64,000 bases of DNA, from the NCBI GenBank assembly GCA_964035015.1, contig OZ036008.1, positions 822,501 through 886,500 of the forward strand, written 5' to 3'. Below the pieces are notes generated by a model. The model ran no database searches. It was given only the letters and a program-made list of their open reading frames with translations, and had not been told where the DNA came from. Each line of letters starts with the position of its first letter. The stretch's first letter is position 1. Positions 12,497-23,502 of the stretch are shown in pieces. Source of the stretch: Corallium rubrum. Its lineage: Eukaryota; Cnidaria; Anthozoa; Scleralcyonacea; Coralliidae. Made by a program: the position numbers and the translations under genes.

Positions 12497-12500
<4 letters not shown>
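12443..12500 (+). ncRNA. Type I minimal hammerhead ribozyme
   Basis: All conserved parts are present in order. The CUGAUGA core is at 12,458-12,464. Stem II follows as GGCC (12,465-12,468), loop CAAAA, and GGCC (12,474-12,477). GAAA lies at 12,478-12,481, stem III is ACGG/CCGU with a two-base UA loop (12,481-12,490), and the cleavage triplet GUC ends at 12,491. Stem I starts as ACA/UGU. The palindrome ACGGTACCGT fits the very short stem III of metazoan retrozyme and Penelope-like hammerheads, which work best as dimers. CTCATCAG at 12,443-12,450 is a perfect complement of the core CTGATGAG, so an inactive competing hairpin is possible. It lies between TA runs inside repeat R1. Confidence 0.88.
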
Positions 12501-12537
<37 letters not shown>

Positions 12538-12538
12538 A
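12501..12538. repeat. (TA)n microsatellite, right border of the hammerhead cassette
   Basis: A pure TA run followed by CACACACAAATATTCAGATCG, where the R1-type sequence resumes. Confidence 0.95.
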
Positions 12539-12577
12539 ATATTCAGATCGCTCAAACTGATTCGCATTTTAACACGT

Positions 12578-12645
12578 TTGTAAAGTGGACTCCACGCATG
12601 TCGAGATTAGCGCCCTCACCGGGCTCCGGGCCTTCGGCCCTACGC
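12578..12645 (-). repeat. R1 core, copy 2 (inverted)
   Basis: The complement of GTGAGGGCGCTAATCTCGAC and ATGCGTGGAGTCCACTTTAC is present, followed by the GC-rich GGGCCTTCGGCCC hairpin. It forms the right end of the long R1 copy. Confidence 0.75.
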
Positions 12646-12660
12646 CTGGGAGTAAATTTT

Positions 12661-13257
12661 TCAAAACCTGGCTATGGCTTATGGTTAAATAATATGAAAC
12701 ACTGTGCCAATAGCTCAATGCTGTGTCTTAAATGCACCAAAATGCATTTCAGCACGCATCAATTTAAAAAAATAAACTGGGGAGAGTGTGGCCCCACCCT
12801 CAATCTGAAAATGCTCCGCGGTCGCTGGAAATAGATACAAACTCGACTCGGGAAGACACAAACATCAACAAATACAAAAAATGTAGAAACAAGGTAAAAA
12901 CATTTATTTCGCATTTCTATGGATTTTGGTATATATTCGTGTATTTATAGCGTTATTCGATTTGAATTCAAACCAACGGTCAACACTCGTAGCTTCCCCC
13001 CTCCCCGCAAAGCAGGCGTGTTTCAAAACGGAATACAAAAGGAACAGAACACCGTTCGGCATCAAGGTTCAGCCTCGTGTCGTACACTGTGGTTTAACCA
13101 ATATTGCATTGGAAATTTTTAGTTACGATATATACGTATATGATTAGACATGTGTCAGTGTATTTAGCTCACTGTGAGAAGTAATTAACTACCTGTAACT
13201 GTGTACTAGAGTCAGTCGCTTAAGAATTAGTCGCTTGTTACGAATACTAGCTGGAGG
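12661..13257. other. Non-coding stretch, nothing recognised
   Basis: No exon or repeat structure could be supported between the R1 copy and the Harbinger-type MITE. Confidence 0.45.
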
Positions 13258-13260
13258 TTA

Positions 13261-13648
13261 AGCCTGGCGCACATGCACACTACGATTTTATTCCGCCGAT
13301 CAAAATCGTTGAACGTTACGTGTGCGGTGTCTTTAAAGAGTGATTCTCATCGGCCGGTTTTCGTCGTAAAATATCAAAATGGTTTGATATTTCCCGACTA
13401 AAAATCAGTCGAAATATAGTATCGTATCGTGTGAGGCGAGTATCAATTTTTATCGTTCATTAATCACTCATTATTCTTTCTGATATGTTTTGATTTGATG
13501 ATCGTAAAAATGGTCGCTCCATTTGCTAAGATGTGGGCTTTTACATGCATATACTAGCACACGTGTATGGTAAACACCAATTTTTATCGGTCGACCAGCC
13601 GATAAAATTCGACCGACTAACATCGTAGCGTGTGCTTTAGTGCTGGCT
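13261..13648. mobile_element. PIF/Harbinger-type MITE with TTA duplication
   Basis: Left end AGCCTGGCGCACATGCACAC and right end TGTGCTTTAGTGCTGGCT are inverted, and the subterminal parts also mirror each other (CCGCCGATCAAAATCG against CCGATAAAATTCGACCGAC). TTA flanks both sides (13,258-13,260 and 13,649-13,651). A 3-bp TWA-like duplication with GGCNCACA-like termini is typical of PIF/Harbinger MITEs. It has no transposase. Confidence 0.7.
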
Positions 13649-13867
13649 TTAATCGTATAACCAGGATTTATAGTGATAATACTTTTGTCTTGTAAAGTTA
13701 ATAAGACTTTTTACTTTTAGTCAACTAATAAATATGACAAAATTGCTCTGAAGGATTTATTGGTCTTTGATTTTGCTTTCTAAACTTCCGTCCAGGCGAA
13801 ACGTCGGTGTAATCTGTAGTTTTTACCACAGAGATCATAGTTATAAGACTAAAGAGGGTATTCAAAA

Positions 13868-14378
13868 AATCCTTGAGTAAATTAACTCAAAAAATTGAGT
13901 AAAACCATGCACCCACAGTGACTCCAAATAGCGAGTAAAATTGACTCAATAGTTTGAGAAAAATACTGTTTTACTCAAACCTTTGAGTCAATTTTATTGA
14001 ACGAAAAAATTGAGTAAAATGATGATTTTACTCAAATGTTTGAGTAAAATTACTCAAAAGTTGAGTAAAATTGACTCAATCAAAATGCACCCACAGTGAC
14101 CCAAATTATTGAGTAAAATGATTACTTACTCAAAATTTTGAGTAAATTTACTCAACATTTTGAGTAAAATTACTCAAAATTTGAGTAAAATTTACTCAAA
14201 CAAAATGCACCCACAGTGACCCAAATTATTGAGTAAAATGATTACTTTCTCAAAATTTTGAGTAAATTTACTCGGGTTTTGAGTACAATTGACTCGCACC
14301 GAATATGTGATTACAGTGGCCTAAAACCCTGAGGAAAATAAACATTTTACTCAAACTGTGAGTAAATTGACTCAAAGA
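13868..14378. repeat. Tandem array of TTGAGTAAAATTTACTCAA palindromes
   Basis: At least four units each carry CACCCACAGTGACCCAAAT-like or related spacer sequence followed by several TTGAGTAAA/TTTACTCAA palindromes. Two units are exactly 120 bp apart (14,086 and 14,206); the outer ones are about 178 and 100 bp away. The array contains many TGAGTAA half-sites and several exact TGACTCA/TGAGTCA motifs, the AP-1 consensus. It has no coding frame. Confidence 0.9.
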
Positions 14379-14638
14379 TTATGCAAACTTCATTTTAAAT
14401 CAGTGAAGATATTGAGTGAAATAAATATTATACCTTTCTAAAACTGACAAAAACATAGAAATGTTAAACAAAATATCCACTTGAAAAGTTTGCAAAATTA
14501 TATATTGAATAAAAATTAATGGCTAGAATAGATAAAGATACAGAGGTCTATGATTTTTAGATATTTCAGTATAACAGCTCTGTGGTTACAATATTCGTTC
14601 TGTAAATCACTTAATTGCTATGATTTCAGTGTACATAT

Positions 14639-14950
14639 TCATGTAGTATTTAAATTATTAACAAAATGAATAATGGAAGCAGGTAACTTTCTTGCATCCT
14701 GTATATTTAAAATGCATTTCTGCATATATATAAAAAAAATATTTAAAGAGTTCGGATATTCAAACATAAAAACATAATATGTAGCCAAAAGTCCAAGGCA
14801 TGCTTCAACTACTCCACCACGGATGGAAAACAGCATCTGACGATCTGCAACGATGCTTATATCATCTGGTGATTCGATAGTGCCAGTGACCAAAATGTTT
14901 GGGAACGGACTTGACATCTGGCTTAATGCCTCTTCTACTTTGGCACTTTC
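14639..14950 (-). CDS. C-terminal exon of an uncharacterised, often TE-associated protein
   Basis: The exon begins after a good acceptor (minus strand GTGCTTTTTGTTGCAG) at 14,950 in phase 0 and ends with a stop at 14,639. The peptide reads ESAKVEEALSQMSSPFPNIL, then IVADRQMLFSIRGGVVEACL and a hydrophobic segment (YYVFMFEYPNSLNIFFIYMQ), ending IIHFVNNLNTT. The pattern PxILVxG...D......Y.....YP......F...Q resembles the C-terminus of a multigene family in fish and cnidarians sometimes annotated as SAM-domain-like proteins; that match is from memory. The partner exon at 15,133-15,234 joins in frame. Function unknown. Confidence 0.6.
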   Translation of the reverse strand, partial: ESAKVEEALSQMSSPFPNILVTGTIESPDDISIVADRQMLFSIRGGVVEACLGLLATYYVFMFEYPNSLNIFFIYMQKCILNIQDARKLPASIIHFVNNLNTT

Positions 14951-15132
14951 CTGCAACAAAAAGCACAATGTTTCATATAAATGAGGACATACGTTCTAAG
15001 AGCTGATCTACTGTCTAAGAATGCGCAAAACCTAATATAATGACTCAGTATTGCAACTTCAAAGTGTTTGAGGATAAGACTGGACCAGTGTAGAAAACAT
15101 AAACCTACTATATAGTCTTATGTGAAACTTAC

Positions 15133-15234
15133 TGAAACAATCTGGACAAAATCCTCATAATTTGGTTTGGCCAACTTTCTTTGCAAAAGAAGTGGCAGAA
15201 TGAGCATAATTGCCACCTGAGCATGCACGTTCAT
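15133..15234 (-). CDS. Penultimate exon of the same uncharacterised gene
   Basis: A 102-nt exon of 34 codons lies between a strong acceptor (CTTCTCTCTGTAG on the minus strand) and a perfect GTAAGT donor (minus strand, starting at 15,132). The peptide starts NVHAQVAIMLILPLLLQRKL and continues AKPNYEDFVQIVS. Both ends are phase 0, matching the exon at 14,639-14,950 across a 182-nt intron. Upstream exons were not found; the region beyond about 15,400 is tandem repeat, so the gene may be 5'-truncated. Confidence 0.6.
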
Positions 15235-15419
15235 CTACAGAGAGAAGAAAAAAATAACATAAAGTGATAGACTGACAATATACTTACACACTTATATAGT
15301 ATATATACAGAAATCATTAAGAATGCTAATAATCTAAATCAACTCAGTCTGCATTGCACTTGTAGTCTCACTGGATGAAGAGACAAAACATATTTGCAGT
15401 ATCTGGCATTAGATCTGAA

Positions 15420-15925
15420 AGAGAATTTTATTGCACATGTATAAATTTATGCCTCTCCCCTTTAACAAGTGGCTTGCATATAAGCATGCCACCCAAAAGA
15501 GACCTGTGCTACAACAACATAAATGTACAGGGTAGGCCACTAACCAAAAATACCATTTTAGGCCTAACTTTTAAATTTGTAATAGTCTACTATAATTAAT
15601 GTGCCAAGTACTTAATTGTTTATTTCAAAATATATTAGCAATTGTGGATTACTATAAATTTATGTATCTCCTCTTCAACAGGCGGCTTGCATAAGCATGC
15701 CACCCAAAAGAGGTGCCGGTACAAGGCGGCCATAAGCCACCCTCTCGACAGCAGAATTAACTGCAACAACATAAATGTATAGGGCAAGCCACTAGCCAAT
15801 AATACTATTTTGGGCCTAACTTTTAAATTTTTAATATAATTATTGTGCCAAGAATTGTTTACATGTGATTTCAAAACATATTAGCAATTGTGGATTACTA
15901 TAAATTTATGTATCTCCAGTGTATG
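15420..15925. repeat. Tandem duplication, about 210-245-bp unit
   Basis: A unit starting ATAAATTTATG...CTC and containing GCATGCCACCCAAAAGAG, ACAACAACATAAATGTA and GGCCTAACTTTTAAATTT occurs at about 15,440 and 15,653, with a partial third start at about 15,898. Each unit ends TATTAGCAATTGTGGATTAC. Confidence 0.85.
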
Positions 15926-16690
15926 GTGACGTGTTACCAGTACAAAATATTAATATTAGTATAGTAGTAAAGTTTACCAATGTATGAATACCTTTTCAGC
16001 TTAATTTCTTTCTCTCTTGATTTAACCGAAGAAAAAAAGGCTGTTTTTTCGTGTTATTTATGTCTCCAAAGGGCCTATATACTAGCTTTGCCCCTCTAAT
16101 GGTGGCGTTCGATTTTCGTCGAACTTTTGGCGTCAATACCCCCTTTAGTCTTATACTTATGACCTCTATAGTTTTATATCTTGAAGGGACACCTCTATTA
16201 AGGCCTTAGTGCACGGGGCATTTCTGAGCTGTCCAGAGGTGTAAGTGGTTTCAACCTCCATATATAGGGGGACAATTAATGTGCCAGATACCTCTCCTAC
16301 GAGCTACCTCTCATAAGAGAAGTGATGAAGCTTAAAGGTTAAACTTTAAATTTATAATGATTTGGCGACATGTATGCAAAGTCTTGTAAGGCCCTTGCAT
16401 ATGGCAGATCAGTAGCTGGATCGCATGGGAAGACTATATACTGGGAACGAGATTGATAAGTTGGCTGAATTGCAGTGTACACTCAAAACGAACGATTGTC
16501 AGGGCTCATGTTGAGGGCATGTGATCACGTAAAAATATAGTTGCCGAACATCTTCGCTCCGTTATAGGAACAGAGAGATGTTGAAAAACCTGTTGGCCGC
16601 CATTTCGACAGCTCTAACCATTCGGTTTCAGACATAAAAGTCTGTGACATCCTTCCCATTTCAGGTTGTAATGATAACCGCAAAACGGTT
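15926..16690. other. Non-coding stretch, nothing recognised
   Basis: No supported exon or repeat boundary before the LINE 3' end. Confidence 0.45.
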
Positions 16691-16699
16691 ACGTCTTGA

Positions 16700-17128
16700 C
16701 AAATTTATTCTGTTTCTCAGTTGGTAATTAAGGGAAAGAAAATATGGCTGGTGGACATGTCGTGCCCACAGGAAAGAAACATAGAGGAGGTAACACGAAC
16801 CAAAATACGAAAGTATCAACAACTTGCGTTCGAGACTAGAGAGAAGCGACCAGGATATATAGTGGAAGTGGTACCAGTTATCATCGGATGTTTAGGAGGT
16901 GGTGTGGAGAAGACGGGAAAAACGGTGGCAAAAGTAATCAAAGGAGAAGGAAACGTGATAAGAATAGTGAGAACAATGCAGCAAACAGTACTGTTCAAAG
17001 GAGAGACAATTATAAGGAAAGTGTTAAGTGCAGTAGTTCAACCGAAGTAAGACTCGGTTAATGTTCCAACAATTATTGGTGGGAATGTGAAACCGGCCAG
17101 ACTTTATTTTTAAGCTGGCTATATGCTG

Positions 17129-17218
<90 letters not shown>
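16700..17218 (+). mobile_element. 3' end of a non-LTR retrotransposon with (AAT)n tail
   Basis: The open frame to the stop at 17,048-17,050 reads IWLVDMSCPQERNIEEVTR, YIVEVVPVIIGCLGGGVEK and IIRKVLSAVVQ. This matches the C-terminal block of LINE polyproteins (consensus ...VDMA.P.D.N...K...KY..L..E.......VVPVVVGALG......LRKVL). A short 3' UTR and an (AAT)n run (17,130-17,218) follow, the usual form of a LINE tail. Everything upstream of the C-terminal block is missing, as expected for a 5'-truncated insertion. It is not functional alone. Confidence 0.7.
17130..17218. repeat. (AAT)n microsatellite (LINE tail)
   Basis: About 29 AAT units with one AGT variant, directly downstream of the LINE 3' UTR. 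Confidence 0.95.
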
Positions 17219-17414
17219 GAAACTTTATTAATATAAGTTTTTCTTAGATATATACAATTGAAAATCTCACTTCTTGAGGTAACTTACAATTGGCTACTTG
17301 AATCACATATGATTATGTACAGTATTAACATTTATAAAACAACAGAACAAATTTACACTTAAACATTTAGTAGTTCAGGATTGGTCCATTCTTTGTTTCT
17401 ACAACAGAAGATAT

Positions 17415-17560
17415 AACCCCCGAGCCCGGGTGAGGGTGCTAATCTCGACACGCGTGGAGTTCACTTACACGCGTAATTACACGCAAGTGGGAAAGAAATT
17501 CTGCGAGATGTTTGTATATATATCAACAAATCCGCAACTTTCGCAGTTCGGATAGCAGGG
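17415..17560 (+). repeat. R1 core, copy 3
   Basis: The sequence GTGAGGGTGCTAATCTCGAC followed by ACGCGTGGAGTTCAC is shared with the copies at 9.8, 12.6 and 61.1 kb. The following 300 bp resemble the sequence after copy 1 (CAGTTT..., CTCTACTTAA-like blocks) only loosely. Confidence 0.7.
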
Positions 17561-18290
17561 TACTGGTAACTGTCACGACGAAGACCGAAAACGACACTGT
17601 GTCCTGAAACTGGCCAAAGCCTGTAAAGAATTCTGCTCTGGTGTATTCTACTTAACTCGAGGGAGAACGATAAAGAAATCAGTTTGAAACAAACGGCTTT
17701 TTAGGTCTGCATGGAAGAGAACTGGATGACCTGGTCACGGAAAAAGTAAGAAACCGAACGAGAAAAACAATCTGAATTTTGAAAAGAGGATAGACTGAAT
17801 TGGCAGTGTTTATGGTGACAAAAGCAGAAGAAAGTTTAACGGCAGGAGATTCATATTTACCAGTTTAGTTGAGTCTTGAAAAAGAAAATCATGCAGTATA
17901 AATAATATTCTTGTCTACAGTTGTCTTTGGACGCTAGGACGTTGCATTGTGTCTTTTCTTGGCCACTATTATCTATTTTGAATGAAAATTTGTTATTTGG
18001 TTCATCTCGTTGTTTCTTTTTTAACATTGACTTTGTATGCTCTTTCGGTGTGTCAATACAGATGGACTTTGCCAATGAATTTTCTTTGATGTTATACTGG
18101 TTTGTTTCTCTCTTTCTATTCAAAATTTTTAAGGCTGTTAATTTTATCATTATTATTACATACTAAAAGTATAATAGACTAAATATAAAAATATGAAAAT
18201 ATAAAAACTATAATAGACTTAAATACAAAAAAAACCCAACCCCAGAAAGTGTGGTGTGTGTGGTGGTTGTGGTTTGGGTGATTTACAAAA
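17561..18290. other. Non-coding stretch, nothing recognised
   Basis: Apart from the short R2 copy that follows at about 18,297-18,345, no element or exon can be supported. Confidence 0.4.
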
Positions 18291-18296
18291 ATGTAT

Positions 18297-18345
18297 ATAT
18301 TTAAAGTGGGCGAGGGGTTGTTGCGATCAAGTATTTCTAGTACGT
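18297..18345 (+). repeat. R2 terminus, single copy
   Basis: AAAGTGGGCGAGGGGTTGTT and the following CAAGTATTTCTAGTA match the inverted-repeat arms of 10,820-11,240. Confidence 0.6.
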
Positions 18346-18416
18346 TGTTCTAATAGAGATAGAGATCATATTTCGGATGTAGTATTGTTGATGTTTGTTA
18401 TTCAGTGCCAAATCAT

Positions 18417-18836
18417 TCAACCTTTCAATAAAAGTATGGCATTCTTTATCGAAAATTCCGAGTAGCTGATGGAGAGATTAACAAATTTTACACTTATAAA
18501 GTGCTCATTCTGCTTTCTCACTAGATCTTTGTACTTAGCTTTCTTCCGGTTAACGTTGTTGGTGAGGTTAGACTCAAATCCTACGGTAAGTTCAATAATG
18601 TAGAGGTGATTGTTCGAAGTGGAAATAAATAAATCGGGGCGTTGTTCGTCTCCAGTTATAATTGAGGGGCTTTCAAATCCAGGAAGATGATTAAACAGTT
18701 CACATCCGTTTACAGTTTGAAAACCTTTTGCGAGAAAACTGAGGATGGAATCGTGTCTCCAAGTAAATCGTTCTAGATAATGTTGACAACCGGCAACGAC
18801 ATGTAGAAGAGTGTCAGGACGTAAACAGGGGCGCAC
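18417..18836 (-). pseudogene. LINE C-terminus with restriction-like endonuclease domain
   Basis: The minus-strand frame reads TLLHVVAGCQHYLERFTWRH, a cysteine/histidine block typical of the end of R2/NeSL/Hero-type LINE proteins. It continues with RPDLFISTSNNHLYIIELTV, the P-D...E-x-T core of the restriction-like endonuclease (REL) that nicks target DNA, then NRKKAKYKDL. It begins abruptly; the RT domain is absent. A fragment of what looks like the same LINE clade, containing the N-terminal RT part, lies at 36,285-36,900 on the same strand. Confidence 0.75.
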
Positions 18837-18839
18837 ATT

Positions 18840-19325
18840 AGGTGTGCCACCACCTCCCCCCCCCCCAACAATTGAGAGTCGGTTGAAAAAGTCGGCCCCG
18901 AATTGTCGATCCGACTACCTCTTTTCGGTCTGTCTTGACCGTCCGGTGTGATGGTTTTGGGAACTTGATCATGAGGAAATGAGTTTAAGGAGAGTTGGTC
19001 GTTAAACTTATCAAATAGACTGTTCCAGAGTTTCCAACCATTCCGATTTCCTCGGGTATTTATCCGATTTTGCTTCAAAATCCCGAATCCCGAGGCGACC
19101 TCGATCGCGATATACTGAAGAAAAATCCCGATTTTATAGATCTGGCCTTCAATTGGGATTTTTCGTATCCCGATAGAGGTCTGTTTCCATATACCTAAGA
19201 AAGTACTTGTTTTAGGGCTGTACTCCAAGTTTTAAAATATTTAATTTTAAACCTAATTCGTCCACGTTGATTCATACGAGCATGATAAATTTAATTTGAG
19301 TAGGTAGTATGGGATTTCTCGAGCT
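18840..19325. other. Non-coding stretch before the copia fragment
   Basis: A C-run (about 18,858-18,867) and several short AATCCCGA/ATCCCGATTT repeats on alternating strands are visible, but no gene. Confidence 0.45.
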
Positions 19326-20949
19326 TTAACTCGGTACGCTACCTCCTCCGCAGATGTTTTTAATATATTTGCACCCACTTATGAAAGAAAGAAGCAGGGA
19401 AATAAATGCCTGTGGAGGTGGTAGCTCGGTAAATATATCAGACATGCAATAACAGTAATGAACTGTGAAACTTATGTTGTCTTTTTCTTCAACATTACTA
19501 TCATCGACATGACCTAGATACTTTGGCTTTTCCCTCTCTCGACTGGGATACCTACTTGTTGAAGTTTGCACATTTTCATTCTGGCTAGAAATAGCACTTG
19601 GGCCAGAATCACCTGTATTTCCCCCGGGATCATTAGTCGGGCTATTGGGTAATCCTTGATTATCTCCCTCACCCGGTTGAGGGTCAGTTTGGCAAGGCAC
19701 ATCACAAGATACATTAGGGGAGCATTCTGCATTTTCTTCAGTCTCAAATTTGTCTGTGAAACGTACACAGCGAGACTTCCTGATTACACCTGACTCAGGG
19801 TAATAAATTAAATGAGCTGGGCTTCCTTTATCATACCCTACAAAGATCCCCTTTTCTCCTCTAGCATCTAGCTTTTTCTTTTCTTTCACATATGCAAAAC
19901 AAATTGTGCCAAAAGTATGCATGTGTTCCAAATTTGGTTCATGCCCTGTGAATGCCTCAAATGGGGTTTTCTTAAGTCTATGGTTATAGCACCTGTTTCT
20001 AATGTAAACTGCACACATGGTTGCATATGACCAAAGGTTTTTAGGCAATGCAGCATGAATGAGTAAGCACCTAGCCATCTCAAAAATGGATCTCCAGCCT
20101 CTTTCAGCTGGAGAATATGGTGCTGATTTCTCATGTTTTACGCTGTGCTTTAAGAGAAGATTTTGAAAAGATTCTGAGGTGAATTCAATACCATTGTCAC
20201 TCCTCAGACATTTAACTTTACCAAATGGTGCTGAGTCTGCTAAGAATTTTTCAGTCGCACTTACACTGTCACTTTTCTGACGTATAAAGTAAATCATACT
20301 AATGCCTGAAAAATCATCAGTGAATGAAATAGCATATTGAAAACCATCTTTGGCTGCAAGCTCGATAGGGCCTGCAAGATTACAATGTAGTAATTGAAGA
20401 ATTTTTCTAGCACGTCTATCTGGCTCTCTGTTCCTAGATTGAGTCATTTTTCCCATAACACAGACATCACAATCAAACTCACGTTTATCAACAACCTTCA
20501 TCAAATTACAGTGGCCCAAAATCTCATGCCAGTCTCTCAAGGATTTGGTCTTACTGTTTTGTTTAGCCATATATACTAGAAGAAACTACTCTATTCAAAT
20601 AGTATAATTTACCACTCTTTTCAATTTTAAGTTCAGTACCATTGGGGTAAATAAGCTTAGCCTCATCAGATGAAAACATACAGTAGCACCTTTGCTAGTG
20701 GCAGCCTGAACAGAAAATATATTCTGTCTATAAGAGGATACATACAAAGCATTAGTAAGAGTTGCCTGATGAACATTACCATCAACATCACATAGTTGGA
20801 CACACGCATCACCCCTCTTCAAAGCAACATTGTTAGACCTACTGCCATCAGCTAGTTCAATATAATTATTTTCGGGATTAAATTCCTTATCAAATCTAAT
20901 GAACTTAGTGAGATCATGCACAATATGTGTGGTTGCCCCACAATCTACT
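19326..20949 (-). pseudogene. Ty1/copia protease-integrase half
   Basis: On the minus strand the reading begins at the break with LLVDCGATTHIVHD (protease; the active-site triad is D-C-G instead of D-S/T-G) and continues to 20,595. After one stop/frameshift, 20,570-19,326 gives a GAG-pre-integrase zinc motif (WHEILGHCN ... CDVCVMGK), then the integrase core with FTDDFSG, SDNGIEFTSESF and a terminal Glu in APYSPAERGWRSIFEMAR. A C-terminal tail ends at MSDIFTELPPPQ. RT and RNase H are missing beyond about 19,420. The gag half of the same element is at 34,013-34,871, separated by the 13-kb insertion. Confidence 0.92.
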
Positions 20950-20955
20950 AGTAAG

Positions 20956-21201
20956 TACGAAAGCCGGGTAGGGACTTCAGACTTCAGACTTCAGACTTCG
21001 GACTTCAGACTTCAGACTTCACACCAAACTTATATAGTTTAGCTTAGTTTTTGTTCTTGTTATTGTTGTTATATGCTCTGGTTAGACTTAAAAGTGAAAT
21101 TTACGCCCTCTTATCTATTCCATCAATCATATTTAATGATTGTAAAGTTAATAAAAAAGACTTCAGACTTCGGACTTCAGACTTCAGACTTCAGACTCCG
21201 A

Positions 21202-21248
<47 letters not shown>

Positions 21249-21249
21249 A

Positions 21250-21283
<34 letters not shown>

Positions 21284-21325
21284 AGACTTCGGACTTCAGA
21301 CTTCAGACGTCAGACTTCCGATTAT
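20956..21325. repeat. Left terminal inverted repeat with GACTTC(A/G) arrays
   Basis: The outer array (20,975-21,020), the unique middle (about 21,021-21,155, including TTGTTCTTGTTATTGTTGTT) and the inner array (about 21,156-21,320) are mirrored by the right end. The 7-base units vary mainly at one position (A/G). Repeated subterminal heptamers are plausible transposase binding sites. Confidence 0.93.
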
Positions 21326-21407
21326 ATACACAGCTTCCTTGCTTGGGCCTTACCTTTCAGGCTTATGTGAAAACATTTCGTTGTGTATATATTTGTGGCA
21401 GATAACT

Positions 21408-23502
21408 ATGGTAAGTTGAAATTGAAGTAATATTATTAGCTTGATCTTGGCTAAATTTTAGTGTTTTAAATGTGTGCTGAAAAAGCGATATGATAAGTAG
21501 GTCATGTCTCATTTTATAGGTTCCGTCGTGGATTTTTATTTCGATCTTAGCAGGGAAAATTTTGAGTTTAGATGCTCAAGTTCTCCCACCATACACCTTT
21601 TCTAATTTACAAGGATTTGAGCAAGAAGAGGTTGAAAGGGATCGTTTAATTCGCAGCTATTTCCACCAGGGCTTGTCGTATAACGAAATTGTATTCACGT
21701 TGCTCAGGATTCATGGGATTTCGCTGTGTCTAAGACAACTAAAAGGAATATTAGTCCGCCTTGGACTAAAAAGGAAGTTTCAACATAATAGCTCGCCACT
21801 TGAATTAATAGTTGACGCTATTTTGAAAAAGATTGCAAATAGTGGCCAGTGTATAGGATATCGTTCAATGTGGCGACGATTGGTGTACAGCTATCGGTTG
21901 AAAGTTAAAAGAGATACGGTACTAGATTTATTGAGAATAATAGATCCAAACGGTATCGAAAGACGGAAACGCCACAGACTGATAAGGAGAAGGTACAGCG
22001 CTCCGGGTCCGAATTTCACTTGGCACGTCGATGGGTACGATAAATTAAAACCTTTTGGCTTCGCTATTCACGGGGCAATTGATGGTTATAGCAGACGCAT
22101 TCTTTGGGTAGAGGTATGTTACACTTTTTTTCTATGTCAATGCCAATAGAAAGGTTTTAGTGTTAGTACAGAAAGGGAAATTGAAGAAGTTGAAACTTTT
22201 TCATGTGAAGTCATCAAAAAACTAAGACTAAGTATATAATGTTTTGAATGCATGAAATGAAAAAAAGCGAATGCCAATAAAGTATAGTTTTATGTTGTCT
22301 TTATACTATATACTATATACTTTAACCACGTTGTTTTGTGAAGTTCATTGGGAAATTTATCTGGAACTTGGCAAAGCGACGAGTCTAATTTGTAATCTAT
22401 GAAAACATAAGTGATATTAAACCTTAATTTTACGAGGATCCATGTGATTACTTAAAAATATAGAGGGTAAAATTATTCAAGAGCTATAATGTGTCGGGGG
22501 AGTGCGGCCTGTGCCTATACTGGATCTTCTTCTTTAAACAAAGGCAAAAACGTTCGTACGTTTTACACTAGTGTATTCATTTTCATTCAAATAGTTTAGT
22601 CTTTGGATAGTTTAAATGAGTTAAAAATTAACAAATTAAGAAAGCATTTGCAGGCCGGGATCATAGAATGGATACTCACTGACTATTTTGTTGAAATCTC
22701 AACTATTGTTTATTCTGTGTCAAGATGGCGAAAAGTCTTGCAAATTGTTGAGAAAATGTTTTGCATACTGTTGAAAGAAAAAATGCCATTCTCATTAGCC
22801 AATTATATCCGAGTAATTTCCCCCCTCCTTACTTCCTTCTGTTGTTGCTGGCTACTACGTAAGCTGTGTTCAGCATCTCGGTATTGTCCCAACGATATTG
22901 CGTTGTGATTTAGGAACAGAAAATACGAATATGGAGTTTTTGCAACCATTCTTTCGTCGCCAGTGCAATGACGACCTGGCAGGACTCAAAAGCTTTATGT
23001 ATGGGAAAAGTACAAGCAACCAGCGAATAGAAGTATGGTGGAGCATACTACGAAGACAATGTACGGACTGGTGGATATGTATATTTAAAGACCTCAGGGA
23101 CAGAGGTGTGTATGATAGCCTTGATCCCCTACAAAACAGTGCATTAAATTCTGTTTCATGGACATACTGCAAAGGGAATTGCATCGGATAGCTACGGAGT
23201 GGAATTTACATTCCATAAGAAGTAAGAGAAACAATGAGTGCCCGCCCGGAAAACCTGATGCATTATATTTTACCCCTGGATTATCGGATTCCCGTGACTA
23301 CGGAACCCAGGTGGCAGTTGAAGATGTTGCTATCTGCAAAGAGCTGTACACTAAAGAAAAACCCAACGATTATGACCAAGATTTTCTGGAGTTAATACAG
23401 TTACTTCGACCAAACCTGGTCATGCCCACTTCTGCAGATGATGCTCTGGCTCTTTACGTTGGTCTTATTCATGACATTGATGAATATACAAACATAGAGT
23501 AA
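21408..23502 (+). pseudogene. D-D-E (rve-like) transposase, IS3EU-like candidate
   Basis: A probable start ATG at 21,408 sits directly before a GTAAGT donor; the next exon (21,520-22,113) starts after TTTTATAG in phase 0. It holds a helix-turn-helix-like region (DRLIRSYFHQGLSYNEIV ... QLKGILVRLGLKRK) and the first catalytic Asp block (TWHVDGYDKLKPFGFAIHGA), and ends at a GTATGT donor. From about 22,835 the frame continues with VAGYYVSCVQHLGIVPTILR, the second Asp block (CDLGTENTNMEF) and the Glu block (SNQRIEVWWSILRRQ). After a frameshift near 23,160 it has the C-terminal part (LHRIATEWNLHSIR, PPGKPDALYFTPGLSDSRDY) to the stop at 23,502. A segment between the exons is missing. It catalyses DNA strand transfer in related elements; this copy is damaged. 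Confidence 0.82.
22114..22830 (+). other. Putative transposase intron
   Basis: The sequence lies between the GTATGT donor at 22,114 and the resumption of transposase coding near 22,835. No clear acceptor precedes the second coding block, so part of an exon may have been lost here. Confidence 0.4.

Noticed and set aside
13785-13815. GGCGAAACGTC motif as another hammerhead core
   Set aside because: No CTGATGA-type half lies upstream and no stem II can be drawn.
18773-19228. 151-codon minus-strand frame
   Set aside because: Composition is not protein-like, it overlaps repeated AATCCCGA motifs and a C-run, and shows no domain.
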